Assembly: GCF_019956555.1 (NCBI RefSeq) | Contig: NZ_JAHBDQ010000066.1 | Location: forward strand, 160,518 to 224,517 | Length of the DNA: 64,000 bases | Origin: Pseudomonas sp. A-RE-19 | GTDB lineage: Bacteria > Pseudomonadota > Gammaproteobacteria > Pseudomonadales > Pseudomonadaceae | Direction of reading: 5' to 3' | Shown here: piece by piece, positions 53,597 through 62,319 of the stretch | Layout: every line of letters starts with the position of its first letter | Position numbering within the stretch: the stretch's first letter is position 1 | Made by a program: the position numbers and the translations under genes | Notes under the pieces: generated by a model | What the model was told of the DNA's origin: nothing | What the model saw: only the letters and a program-made list of their open reading frames with translations | The model's database searches: none

Positions 53597-53917
53597 TTAG
53601 ATCGTCAGGATAGCTTGAGCCAGCTGAGCGTCGGTCGCATTCAATTGCGGAGCCTGTTGGCGAATATGGTCGAGTGCGCTTTCCAGCTTCACGCCACGGA
53701 TAGTGCCTTCACTGGCGACGAAGCTGGCGGCGTCGTCATGGGCAGCACGGACAATTTTGTCGTCGCGAAAGGAAGACGAGACGACATCCGACGTCGCATT
53801 GGAGGAAGCCTTAAGCCCATCCACAACGGTATCGGTGGTCACGATAAAGCTGGAGGCGTGGGAATTGGCAGCCACGGCAAGCAGGGCTGCGGCACTGAGC
53901 AGACGAAGACGGGACAT
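53597..53917 (-). CDS. DUF2388 family secreted protein, copy 3
   Basis: A 106-aa precursor with signal ending SHA and core KIVRAAHDDAASFVASEGTIRGVKLESAL. It lies 107 bases upstream of copy 2. The three copies and the DUF4105 gene are on one strand and probably form one transcript. Confidence 0.82.
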   Translation of the reverse strand: MSRLRLLSAAALLAVAANSHASSFIVTTDTVVDGLKASSNATSDVVSSSFRDDKIVRAAHDDAASFVASEGTIRGVKLESALDHIRQQAPQLNATDAQLAQAILTI

Positions 53918-54053
53918 GGAAGAAACTCCTTTGGGTAGATCGATTGAGAGGTGGCGCAGGATCAGACGCCTGTTGTAAAGCGTTCGCCACGTTCTGTCTG
54001 GATATTAGGCCTGTGCACATCAGTTAGAACAGGCCCGCCTCTTAATGGACAAG

Positions 54054-54259
54054 CTAGCGCCAGAATGGTTTGCCCACGTCGTTGAGTTGGTCTGCATGGC
54101 TGATGCCCAGGTCCGAGAGCTGTCGATCGTTGAGCTGGCCCAGCAAGCGCCGGGTGCGAGCCCTTTCCAGGCTATTGATGAGCGCAGCAATCGCCGAAGC
54201 GTGCCGAATCGAGGCTTCGTTTGAAGCGTGACGATGGAAACATTTAGTAAGTTATTCAT
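54054..54259 (-). pseudogene. DUF1127 family small protein gene, frameshifted near codon 4-5
   Basis: The C-terminal DUF1127 core (ARTRRLLGQLNDRQLSDLGI ... DVGKPFWR) is intact but there is no ATG, GTG or TTG in its frame after an upstream TAA. The only well-placed start, ATG at 54259 with AAGGACG before it, is one base out of frame: the sequence CTTACTAAATG would read through if it were CTTAACTAAATG. So one A is missing near codon 4-5. It may be a true pseudogene, a sequencing error, or a recoded gene. Intact it would encode about 68 residues. Confidence 0.75.
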
Positions 54260-54426
54260 GAGGCGTCGTCCTTTTGCCAATGAGGTGGGGACTCAATAGT
54301 GATCGTCACTCATGCAGGCACAGACACACTCCGATAGAAGTGTACTGGTTAAGTTTTAAGTAACTATAAACTGTACCTGTCGGCGGCTATCTCTTCTGCA
54401 TGACCCAATATGACGCTCCAGAACGA

Positions 54427-54460
54427 CAAAACCCGTCGCGGTTTCCCGCGACGGGTTTTG
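54427..54460. terminator. Bidirectional terminator between the two DUF1127 genes
   Basis: AAAACCCGTCGCGG-TTTC-CCGCGACGGGTTTTG: 10-bp stem with A and T runs. It ends the minus-strand gene at 54519. Confidence 0.9.
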
Positions 54461-54518
54461 TTTGTTCAATTCGGGTTGCTGGCGGTGGACCCGGTGGGTC
54501 AGAGCCAGCGACGCTAAC

Positions 54519-54734
54519 TTAGCGCCAGAACGGCTTGCTCAGCTCTTCGTAGCGTTGTGCTTCGCTAATCCCGGCGTCAGCCAGCAGACGCGAATCCAGA
54601 CGAGCCAGTTGATGGCGGCTGGAGATGCGGCGCTGCCACAGCATCAGGTTGGCGAGAACGCGCAAAGGCAGGGAAGCCTGGGTGTTTACAGCTTTGTCTT
54701 CGAAGAACAGTTCGGAACTGAGTGTACGTTCCAT
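54519..54734 (-). CDS. DUF1127 family small protein
   Basis: A 71-aa basic protein (MERTLSSELFFEDKA...) with the DUF1127/YjiS-like C-terminal core RHQLARLDSRLLADAGI and the end LSKPFWR. The ATG has AAGGA 8 bases before it; an in-frame ATG three codons upstream is less well placed. In alphaproteobacteria such proteins act in RNA and phosphate metabolism; the role in Pseudomonas is not known. Confidence 0.88.
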   Translation of the reverse strand: MERTLSSELFFEDKAVNTQASLPLRVLANLMLWQRRISSRHQLARLDSRLLADAGISEAQRYEELSKPFWR

Positions 54735-55052
54735 GGTTGACATCCTTCCGCTTGTGGCGGGATTAGGTAGTGGTTTAACTGATGCCAATGATCCTCTCGT
54801 TTGGCCAGTCTCTGTAGATACAGTTCACCTGTATTGTGAGAGACCAGTTAACTGTTAAACGACGGTGTACTGGTCGAAATTGAGGCAACTGTACCTATCG
54901 GCACTAATATGGTGCGTTTTTGAGTGAATCATCGGAAAAGGTAGGCAATTACGGTAGGAAAAGACCGGTACAGCAGTACAGTTTTTGACTGATAAGGGGC
55001 TGCAATAGCGAGCTGACGAAACTGTGTTTGCGTCAGCTGCTATTTGTATCAA
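54735..55052. promoter_or_regulatory. 318-base control region upstream of the DUF1127 gene, with repeated GTACAG-type sites
   Basis: No gene is seen. The region holds ATACAG-TTCAC-CTGTAT (54818-54834), TGTACTGGT-N12-AACTGTACC (54866-54895) and GGTACAG-C-AGTACAGTT (54967-54983). The middle one is nearly copied upstream of the first DUF1127 gene (54341-54377). A regulator of the MocR/GntR kind is a possible reader; this is only an inference. Confidence 0.55.
55004..55044 (-). terminator. Hairpin after the acetyl-CoA hydrolase gene
   Basis: AATAGC(G)AGCTGACG, 12-base loop, CGTCAGCTGCTATT: 14 paired bases with one bulge, 9 bases after the stop. The T run is short. Confidence 0.55.
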
Positions 55053-56546
55053 TTACACCGCCAGCATGCGCCCGGTTTCTTCCAGGTTTATGTGCCAACT
55101 CAGGGCATCACGCAGGATATGCGGGGTGTGACCACCGACAGTGCAAGCGGCACTGAAGTAATCATTCAAGGCTTGGCGATAGTCGGGGTGAACACAGTTG
55201 TCGATGATGACCCGGGCACGCTCACGCGGCGCCAGGCCACGCAGATCGGCCAGGCCTATCTCGGTCACGAGAATGTCGACATCATGTTCTGTATGGTCGA
55301 CATGGCTGACCATGGGGACCACGCTGGAAATTGCACCGCCCTTGGCGATCGACTTGGTGACAAAGATCGCCAGGTGCGCATTGCGCGCGAAGTCACCCGA
55401 GCCGCCAATGCCGTTCATCATCCGTGTGCCGCAGACGTGGGTGGAGTTGACGTTGCCGTACAGATCGAATTCCAGTGCAGTGTTGATGCCGATGATGCCC
55501 AGGCGCCGTACCACTTCGGGGTGGTTCGAGATTTCCTGGGGGCGTAGCACCAGCTTGTCCTTATAGTGCTCCAGATTCCCGAATACATCGGCATTGCGCC
55601 GGCTCGACAGGGTGATCGAACTGCCCGAAGCAAAGCTCAGTTTACCGGCGTCGATCAGGTCAAACGTCGAATCCTGCAGCACTTCGGAGTACATGGTCAG
55701 GTCTTCAAACGGCGAGTCGATCAAGCCACACATCACCGAATTGGCGATAGTGCCGATCCCGGCTTGCAGCGGGCCGAGCTTGTTGGTCATGCGCCCGGCA
55801 GCCACTTCTTGCTTGAAGAAGTCGATCAGGTGGTCAGCGATGGCCTGGGTGTCGCTGTCCGGCGGCAAGACAGTGGACGGCGAGTCGGACTGATTAGTGA
55901 TCACGATCGCGACGATCTTTTCCGGCGGTATCGGGATGGCGGTGCTGCCGATGCGATCGTCGACCTTCACCAGCGGAATAGGTGTGCGAGTCGGCCGGTA
56001 GGTCGGGATATAGATGTCGTGCAAGCCTTCGAGATTCGGGTTGTGCGCCAGGTTGATCTCGACGATCACGTGCTTGGCAAAAATCGCGAAGCTGGCGGAA
56101 TTGCCCACCGAGGTGGTCGGTACGATATGGCCCTGCTCGGTGATTGCCACCGCTTCGATGACCGCGATATCCGGCAGCTTGAGTTGCTGGTTGCGCAGTT
56201 GCTCTACGGTTTCCGAGAGGTGCTGGTCGATGAACATGACTTCGCCAGCGTTGATCGCCTTGCGCAGTGTGCTGTCCACCTGGAACGGCATGCGCCGCGA
56301 CAGTACGCCGGCTTCGGTGAGTTGTTTATCGAGGTCGTTGCCCAGGCTGGCGCCGGTCATCAAGCTTATTTTCAGCGGCGTGACCTTGGCGCGCTCGGCC
56401 AGTGCATGCGGCACGGCCTTGGCTTCGCCGGCGCGAGTAAAGCCACTCATACCGACGGTCATGCCGTCCTGAATCAGAGCGGCAGCGTCGGCGGCGCTCA
56501 TCACCTTGTCCAACAACGAAGGCAAGCGAATACGGTCACGGTACAT
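55053..56546 (-). CDS. Acetyl-CoA hydrolase / succinyl-CoA:acetate CoA-transferase
   Basis: The 497-aa protein is a family I CoA transferase. Conserved parts include VGMSGFTRAG, a candidate catalytic Glu in MYSEVLQDS (about residue 290), and GSGDFARNA. It transfers CoA between acetate and succinyl-CoA (or propionyl-CoA) or hydrolyses acetyl-CoA. Matches PA5445 by sequence memory. It stands alone. Confidence 0.88.
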   Translation of the reverse strand: MYRDRIRLPSLLDKVMSAADAAALIQDGMTVGMSGFTRAGEAKAVPHALAERAKVTPLKISLMTGASLGNDLDKQLTEAGVLSRRMPFQVDSTLRKAINAGEVMFIDQHLSETVEQLRNQQLKLPDIAVIEAVAITEQGHIVPTTSVGNSASFAIFAKHVIVEINLAHNPNLEGLHDIYIPTYRPTRTPIPLVKVDDRIGSTAIPIPPEKIVAIVITNQSDSPSTVLPPDSDTQAIADHLIDFFKQEVAAGRMTNKLGPLQAGIGTIANSVMCGLIDSPFEDLTMYSEVLQDSTFDLIDAGKLSFASGSSITLSSRRNADVFGNLEHYKDKLVLRPQEISNHPEVVRRLGIIGINTALEFDLYGNVNSTHVCGTRMMNGIGGSGDFARNAHLAIFVTKSIAKGGAISSVVPMVSHVDHTEHDVDILVTEIGLADLRGLAPRERARVIIDNCVHPDYRQALNDYFSAACTVGGHTPHILRDALSWHINLEETGRMLAV

Positions 56547-56691
56547 AATTGTTTTCTCGGGGCAACGGAAGCAAGGTACGCAGTCTAGTGAATTTGATGA
56601 GCCTGCGTCCCGCTACCAAGGTCGCATTCCAGGTGTCTATTCTGGGTCTTTCAGACAAAACACCGTTACAGGATCTGTAACAGATACAAAC

Positions 56692-56722
56692 AAAAACGCC
56701 CCGACGAGTCGGGGCGTTCAGG
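56692..56722 (-). terminator. Terminator of the pnt operon
   Basis: On the minus strand GAACGCCCCGAC-TC-GTCGGGGCGTT followed by TTTG; 9-bp GC stem, 14 bases after the pntB stop. Confidence 0.88.
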
Positions 56723-56735
56723 TGACCGAAAAGTT

Positions 56736-58172
56736 TTACTCGACCGCTTTAACCATATCTTCGATGACTTTCTTGGCGTCGCCGAAGACCATCATGGTTT
56801 TGTCGAGGTAGAACAGTTCGTTGTCCAGGCCGGCGTAACCGCTGGCCATCGAGCGCTTGTTGACGATGATGGTCTTGGCTTTGAACGCTTCGAGAATCGG
56901 CATGCCGGCAATCGGCGATTTCGGATCGTTCTTGGCCGCCGGGTTGACCACGTCGTTGGCACCGAGCACCAGCACCACGTCGGCCTGGCCGAACTCGGAG
57001 TTGATGTCTTCCATCTCGAACACCTGGTCGTAAGGCACTTCGGCCTCGGCCAGCAGCACGTTCATGTGGCCAGGCATCCGACCGGCAACCGGGTGGATCG
57101 CATACTTCACGGTCACACCGCGGTGGGTCAGTTTCTCGGTCAGCTCTTTCAGCGCATGTTGCGCCCGTGCTACCGCCAGGCCGTAGCCCGGAACGATGAT
57201 CACGGTGTCGGCGTTGGTCAGCAGGAACGTGGCGTCGTCAGCCGAGCCGGATTTCACCGGACGAGCCTCTTTCGAACCCGCCGGGCCGGCCGCGTCTGCC
57301 GAGTTGCCGAACCCGCCGAGCAGTACATTAAAGAAGGAGCGGTTCATCGCCTTGCACATGATGTACGAGAGGATCGCACCGCTTGAGCCCACCAGCGAAC
57401 CGGCAATGATCAGCATCGAGTTGTTCAGCGAGAAACCGATGCCCGCTGCTGCCCAGCCGGAGTAGCTGTTGAGCATCGACACCACGACGGGCATGTCGGC
57501 ACCGCCGATCGGGATGATGATCAGCACGCCCATCACGAAGGCCAGGGCCAGCATCAGAGCAAACGCGCTGAGATTGCCGGTCAGCATGAAGGTGATGCCC
57601 AGTGCCAGCGTCGCCATACCCAGCAGCAGGTTCAGCTTGTGCTGGCCAGCGAACTGTACCGGTGCGCCCTGGAACAGGCGGAACTTGTACTTGCCCGACA
57701 GCTTGCCGAACGCGATCACCGAACCGGAGAAGGTGATTGCACCGATGGCAGCGCCGAGGAACAGCTCCAGACGGTTGCCCGCCGGAATCGAATCCCCCAG
57801 GTGTTTAACGATGCCCAGTGACTGTGGCTCGACCACTGCCGCGATGGCGATGAACACTGCGGCCATACCGATCATGCTGTGCATGAAGGCGACCAGCTCC
57901 GGCATCTTGGTCATTTCAACGCGCTTGGCCATGATCGAGCCGGCGGTGCCGCCGACCAGCAGACCGACGATGACGTAGCCAATGCCGGCAGTAGCAAGCT
58001 CGGCACCCAGCTTATAAATGAGGCCCACGGTAGTGAGGATCGCCAGGGCCATGCCGAGCATGCCGTAGACATTGCCGCGCCGCGACGTGGTGGGGTGCGA
58101 CAGGCCTTTGAGGGCCTGGATGAAGCAGATCGACGCGATCAAGTAGAGCGTCGTGACAAGGTTCATGCTCAT
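56736..58172 (-). CDS. pntB: NAD(P) transhydrogenase subunit beta
   Basis: The 478-aa protein has about nine membrane helices in the first 280 residues and a C-terminal NADP-binding domain (VPGYGLAVARAQHAL, LGANDVVNPAA). It couples proton entry to hydride transfer from NADH to NADP. Its ATG shares a base with the end of pntAB. Confidence 0.96.
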   Translation of the reverse strand: MSMNLVTTLYLIASICFIQALKGLSHPTTSRRGNVYGMLGMALAILTTVGLIYKLGAELATAGIGYVIVGLLVGGTAGSIMAKRVEMTKMPELVAFMHSMIGMAAVFIAIAAVVEPQSLGIVKHLGDSIPAGNRLELFLGAAIGAITFSGSVIAFGKLSGKYKFRLFQGAPVQFAGQHKLNLLLGMATLALGITFMLTGNLSAFALMLALAFVMGVLIIIPIGGADMPVVVSMLNSYSGWAAAGIGFSLNNSMLIIAGSLVGSSGAILSYIMCKAMNRSFFNVLLGGFGNSADAAGPAGSKEARPVKSGSADDATFLLTNADTVIIVPGYGLAVARAQHALKELTEKLTHRGVTVKYAIHPVAGRMPGHMNVLLAEAEVPYDQVFEMEDINSEFGQADVVLVLGANDVVNPAAKNDPKSPIAGMPILEAFKAKTIIVNKRSMASGYAGLDNELFYLDKTMMVFGDAKKVIEDMVKAVE

Positions 58173-58495
58173 TACTTGGGCGCCTCTTCTTTTACGGCTT
58201 TCGGGGCTTTTTTCTTGAACATCTCAAGCATGCGACGCGTTACGAGGAAACCACCGAACACGTTCACCGCCGCCAGAGCCACCGCCAGGGTGCCCATGGT
58301 CTTGCCCAGTGGTGTCACGGTCAAAGCGGCCGCCAGCATGGCGCCGACGATCACAATCGCCGAAATGGCGTTGGTCACCGCCATCAACGGCGTGTGCAGT
58401 GCAGGTGTAACGTTCCAGACCACGTGATAACCGACATAAATCGCCAGCACGAAGATGATCAGGTTGTAGATACCGGGGGAGATAAGCTCTTCCAT
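58172..58495 (-). CDS. pntAB: NAD(P) transhydrogenase subunit alpha part 2
   Basis: A 107-aa membrane protein with three helices (about 12-85, VGYHVVWNVTPALHTPLMAVTNAIS). It is the split C-terminal membrane part of the alpha subunit. It lies 15 bases after pntAA and abuts pntB. Confidence 0.95.
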   Translation of the reverse strand: MEELISPGIYNLIIFVLAIYVGYHVVWNVTPALHTPLMAVTNAISAIVIVGAMLAAALTVTPLGKTMGTLAVALAAVNVFGGFLVTRRMLEMFKKKAPKAVKEEAPK

Positions 58496-58510
58496 CGTCT
58501 GAATCCCTGC

Positions 58511-59632
58511 TTAGGCGTTTTTGCGGATGACTTGGCCGTCGCGGCACATCAGGCACGCGGCGACGATGTCGTCTTCGAGGTTCACTTCAAACTGGCCTTC
58601 TTTGTTGAAGACCAGCTTCAGGAAGTCCAGCAGGTTGCGCGCGTACAGTGCCGACGCGTCTGCCGCGACCGCGCCGGCCAGGTTGGTCGGGCCGCAAATG
58701 GTCACGCCATTCTCGACGACCACCTGATCGGCCACGGTCAGCGGGCAGTTGCCGCCTTGGGCTGCCGCGAGGTCGATGACCACCGAGCCAGGTTTCATTT
58801 GTGCCACGGTTTCGGCGCTCAATAGCGTCGGCGCCTTGCGGCCCGGGATCAGTGCAGTGGTGATGACGATGTCAGCCTGCTTGGCGCGTTCGTGCACGGC
58901 CAGGGCCTGACGCTGCATCCAGCTGGCCGGCATGGGGCGTGCGTAACCGCCGACACCGACGGCGCATTCGCGCTCTTCATCGGTTTCGTACGGCACATCG
59001 ACGAATTTCGCACCCAGGGATTCGATTTGTTCCTTCACCGCCGGACGTACGTCGGACGCTTCGATCACCGCACCCAGACGTTTCGCCGTGGCGATCGCCT
59101 GCAAACCGGCTACGCCAGCGCCAAGAATCAGCACGCGCGCCGCTTTCACGGTGCCCGCCGCCGTCATCAGCATCGGCATGAAGCGTGGATAGTAGTGAGC
59201 GGCCAGCAACACGGCCTTATAGCCGGCGATGTTCGCCTGGGAGGACAACACATCCAGGCTCTGGGCGCGGGAGGTGCGCGGCGCGGCCTCCAGTGCGAAC
59301 GCGGTAATGCCGCACTCAGCAAGCTTGGCAATGGTTTCATTGCTGAACGGGTTGAGCATGCCCACCACTACGGTGCCGCTCTTGATCAGCGTCAGCTCGC
59401 TGTCGCTGGGGGCGACCACCTTGAGAATCAGCTCGGCACCAAACGCATCGTTGGCACTGCCAATGGTTGCGCCTGCCGCTTCATAAGCACTGTCGACCAC
59501 ACTGGCATTAATGCCGGCGCCGCTTTGCACAGTGACCTTATGACCCTGGCCGATCAGCTTCTTGATGGTTTCCGGGGTTGCAGCAACCCGTGTTTCACCC
59601 GTCTGGGTTTCGAGAGGAACACCAATGTGCAC
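58511..59632 (-). CDS. pntAA: NAD(P) transhydrogenase subunit alpha part 1
   Basis: The 373-aa NAD-binding subunit has the alanine-dehydrogenase-like fold with ILGAGVAGLQAIATAKRLGA (NAD loop) and GVPLETQTGETRVAATPE at the N terminus. The start is GTG at 59632 (MHIGVPLE) with AGGAG 7 bases before it. First gene of the operon. Confidence 0.95.
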   Translation of the reverse strand: MHIGVPLETQTGETRVAATPETIKKLIGQGHKVTVQSGAGINASVVDSAYEAAGATIGSANDAFGAELILKVVAPSDSELTLIKSGTVVVGMLNPFSNETIAKLAECGITAFALEAAPRTSRAQSLDVLSSQANIAGYKAVLLAAHYYPRFMPMLMTAAGTVKAARVLILGAGVAGLQAIATAKRLGAVIEASDVRPAVKEQIESLGAKFVDVPYETDEERECAVGVGGYARPMPASWMQRQALAVHERAKQADIVITTALIPGRKAPTLLSAETVAQMKPGSVVIDLAAAQGGNCPLTVADQVVVENGVTICGPTNLAGAVAADASALYARNLLDFLKLVFNKEGQFEVNLEDDIVAACLMCRDGQVIRKNA

Positions 59633-60067
59633 GTCAAATCTCCTGCGTGATCTTATTGAGTAAACCCAGGCACTTCGGATGGTGCGTCTGGGGCGGCCGA
59701 TCAGCACGATCCCGCCTAATCAGGGCGGGGCGCGGCATTTTGCAGGCGAACTTTGTGCCCTTCAAGGGATTATGACGGGTGACGGAAAATTAACTACAAG
59801 TCACCCCGTGACCGAATGTCGCAACCAACCGGTTCAATCCCTTGCAGGCCGTGCCTTGTAAGGATTTCATTAAAATTTTAAGAATTTGCACATCGGCACC
59901 GTGAATGAGGGGTCATTGCTTGCCAATAGAGGCTCAAGGCCACGTATTCAGGCCGTTGTGGGACGTTTGTACTGCTCCTCGGTACAGTTTGCCGATATGC
60001 GACAAATACTTATGTCTGTAGTGCTTTTGTTTTGCTGACTACGTGGTCAGCTAATTGGTGTAGGCCT
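59633..60067. other. 435-base intergenic region between pntAA and gcdR
   Basis: No gene is seen. It must contain the pnt promoter. TGTACTG-N6-GGTACAGTT lies at 59968-59989, resembling the sites upstream of the DUF1127 genes. GCTGAC-TACGTG-GTCAGC at 60034-60051 may be a transcript end of gcdR, but has no T run. Confidence 0.55.
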
Positions 60068-60967
60068 TTATCCTTCTAGGTTGTAGCTTTGTGCCTGATT
60101 CACCAGCCAATCGCGAAATGCCTTTAAAGAGGCTGACTCGACCTTTCGTTCGGGAATCATCAGGTAATAAGCCTTGATGCTCGATAAAGCTTGGGTATTA
60201 GCAATCACCAGGCGCTTCTCCGCCAATTCGTGCTGAATCAGGAACGGCGGAATCAGCGCAATCCCCATGTCGTGCATCGCGGCTTGAGCAAGCATGGAGA
60301 ATAGCTCGTAACGCGGTCCTGTCATGTCTCGTGGGATATTCAGGTTTTGGGAGTTGAACCACTGGCGCCAGGCATAAGGACGTGTGGTCTGTTGAAGCAG
60401 GGGCAGTTCGGCGATTTCACCGGGGCTCAGGCTCGCTTTTTTGCCCAGTAATGTGGGGCTGCACACTGGCATCGGATTTTCGCCCATCAGCCTGTGGGAT
60501 TCGGTACCCGACCAGTCGGCGTCGCCGAAATAGATCGCGGCGTCGAAGTCGGTGTCGGCAAACAGGAAGGGACGTGTACGGTTGGTGAGATTGACCGTCA
60601 CTTCTGGGTGCTTATGCTGGAAATCCTTGAGGCGCGGCAGTAGCCATTGAGTACCGAAGGTTGGCACCACTGCCAGTTCGATCACGTTGGCGCCTTGCTG
60701 GCCCATCACTGACAAGGTGTCCCGTTCCACCGCGTCGAGTTGGGTGGCCACTCGGCGGCTGTAGGAAAGCCCGGCTTCGGTGAGCTTCACTCCGCGCCGC
60801 GAGCGTCGGAACAGTTCGACGCCAAGGAACTCCTCAAGGCTGGCGATCTGTCGGCAAATCGCTCCCTGCGTGAGGGAAAGTTCCTGGGCGGCCTTGGTAA
60901 AGCTCTCGTGTCGCGCTGCCGCTTCAAAGCTGATCAGGGCAGTTGTGCTGGGAATCTTCCTGCGCAT
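60068..60967 (-). CDS. gcdR: LysR-family regulator of glutaryl-CoA metabolism (GcdR)
   Basis: The 299-aa protein has an N-terminal helix-turn-helix (about 8-65, FEAAARHESFTKAAQELSLTQGAICRQIASLEE) and a C-terminal effector domain. It is divergent from gcdH across 157 bases; GcdR of P. putida activates glutarate use with glutarate as signal. The start MRRKIPST was preferred to a GTG five codons upstream. Confidence 0.88.
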   Translation of the reverse strand: MRRKIPSTTALISFEAAARHESFTKAAQELSLTQGAICRQIASLEEFLGVELFRRSRRGVKLTEAGLSYSRRVATQLDAVERDTLSVMGQQGANVIELAVVPTFGTQWLLPRLKDFQHKHPEVTVNLTNRTRPFLFADTDFDAAIYFGDADWSGTESHRLMGENPMPVCSPTLLGKKASLSPGEIAELPLLQQTTRPYAWRQWFNSQNLNIPRDMTGPRYELFSMLAQAAMHDMGIALIPPFLIQHELAEKRLVIANTQALSSIKAYYLMIPERKVESASLKAFRDWLVNQAQSYNLEG

Positions 60968-61124
60968 GTACGTCAATCTCACTAATACATCGCATTTTGG
61001 CTATTTTGCGACGCTACGGAGTGAGAAATTAGCACAACAGTATGCAAAATCCTCGTTTGTCGTGACGCCGAAGCCGGCCTAGGATCGGTCCACGTTATTT
61101 GACCCGATTCGAGAGGACTCACTC

Positions 61125-62306
61125 ATGGGCGGTAAAGCTAGCTTCAACTGGATCGATCCCCTGCTGCTGGATCAACAGCTCACTGAAGAAGAACGCATGA
61201 TTCGCGACACGGCCCAGCAATTCGCTCAGCAAAAGCTCGCGCCGCGTGTTCTCGAAGCTTTCCGTCATGAGAAGACAGACCCTGCGATCTTCCGCGAGAT
61301 GGGCGAAGTCGGTCTGTTGGGTGCGACCATTCCTGAGCAATACGGTGGCAGCGGTCTGAACTACGTCAGCTACGGCCTGATTGCTCGTGAGGTTGAGCGT
61401 GTCGACTCCGGCTATCGCTCGATGATGAGCGTGCAGTCCTCGCTGGTCATGGTGCCTATCAACGAATTCGGTACCGAAGCACAGAAGCAGAAGTACCTGC
61501 CGAAACTGGCCTCGGGTGAGTGGATCGGTTGCTTCGGTCTGACCGAGCCTGACCACGGTTCCGACCCGGGCGCGATGATTACTCGTGCACGCAAAGTGGA
61601 AGGTGGCTACAGCCTCACCGGCAGCAAGATGTGGATTACCAACAGCCCGATCGCCGATGTATTTGTGGTTTGGGGTAAGGACGATGCGGGCGATATCCGT
61701 GGCTTTGTTCTGGAGAAGGGCTGGAAAGGCCTGAGCGCTCCGGCGATTCACGGAAAGGTTGGCCTGCGCGCATCCATCACCGGCGAGATCGTCATGGACA
61801 ACGTGTTTGTCCCTGAAGAGAACATCTTCCCGGATGTCCGTGGCTTGAAAGGCCCTTTTACCTGCCTTAACTCGGCACGTTACGGCATTTCCTGGGGGGC
61901 TCTGGGTGCTGCCGAGTTCTGCTGGCACACCGCCCGTCAGTACACCCTGGATCGTAAGCAGTTTGGTCGTCCATTGGCGGCTACACAGTTGATCCAGAAG
62001 AAGCTGGCCGACATGCAGACTGAAATCACTTTGGCGCTGCAAGGCTGCCTGCGTCTGGGTCGCATGAAAGATGAAGGTACGGCTGCGGTCGAGATCACTT
62101 CGATGATGAAGCGCAACTCCTGTGGCAAGTCCCTCGACATCGCCCGCATGGCGCGCGACATGCTGGGTGGCAACGGTATCTCCGATGAGTTCGGTGTCGC
62201 CCGCCACCTGGTCAACCTGGAAGTGGTGAATACCTACGAAGGTACGCATGACGTCCATGCACTGATCCTCGGTCGCGCGCAGACCGGCATCCAGGCGTTC
62301 TATTAA
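61125..62306 (+). CDS. gcdH: Glutaryl-CoA dehydrogenase
   Basis: The 393-aa FAD enzyme oxidises and decarboxylates glutaryl-CoA to crotonyl-CoA in lysine and glutarate catabolism. The acyl-CoA dehydrogenase patterns CFGLTEPDHGSDPG and the catalytic Glu in YEGTHDVHALILGRA (about residue 374) are intact. A GAGAGGA site precedes the ATG. Confidence 0.95.
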   Translation: MGGKASFNWIDPLLLDQQLTEEERMIRDTAQQFAQQKLAPRVLEAFRHEKTDPAIFREMGEVGLLGATIPEQYGGSGLNYVSYGLIAREVERVDSGYRSMMSVQSSLVMVPINEFGTEAQKQKYLPKLASGEWIGCFGLTEPDHGSDPGAMITRARKVEGGYSLTGSKMWITNSPIADVFVVWGKDDAGDIRGFVLEKGWKGLSAPAIHGKVGLRASITGEIVMDNVFVPEENIFPDVRGLKGPFTCLNSARYGISWGALGAAEFCWHTARQYTLDRKQFGRPLAATQLIQKKLADMQTEITLALQGCLRLGRMKDEGTAAVEITSMMKRNSCGKSLDIARMARDMLGGNGISDEFGVARHLVNLEVVNTYEGTHDVHALILGRAQTGIQAFY

Positions 62307-62319
62307 TAGGAGAACGGCC

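Noticed and set aside
59578..59861. Small plus-strand frames upstream of pntAA
   Set aside because: They overlap the pntAA start or promoter region and have no support.
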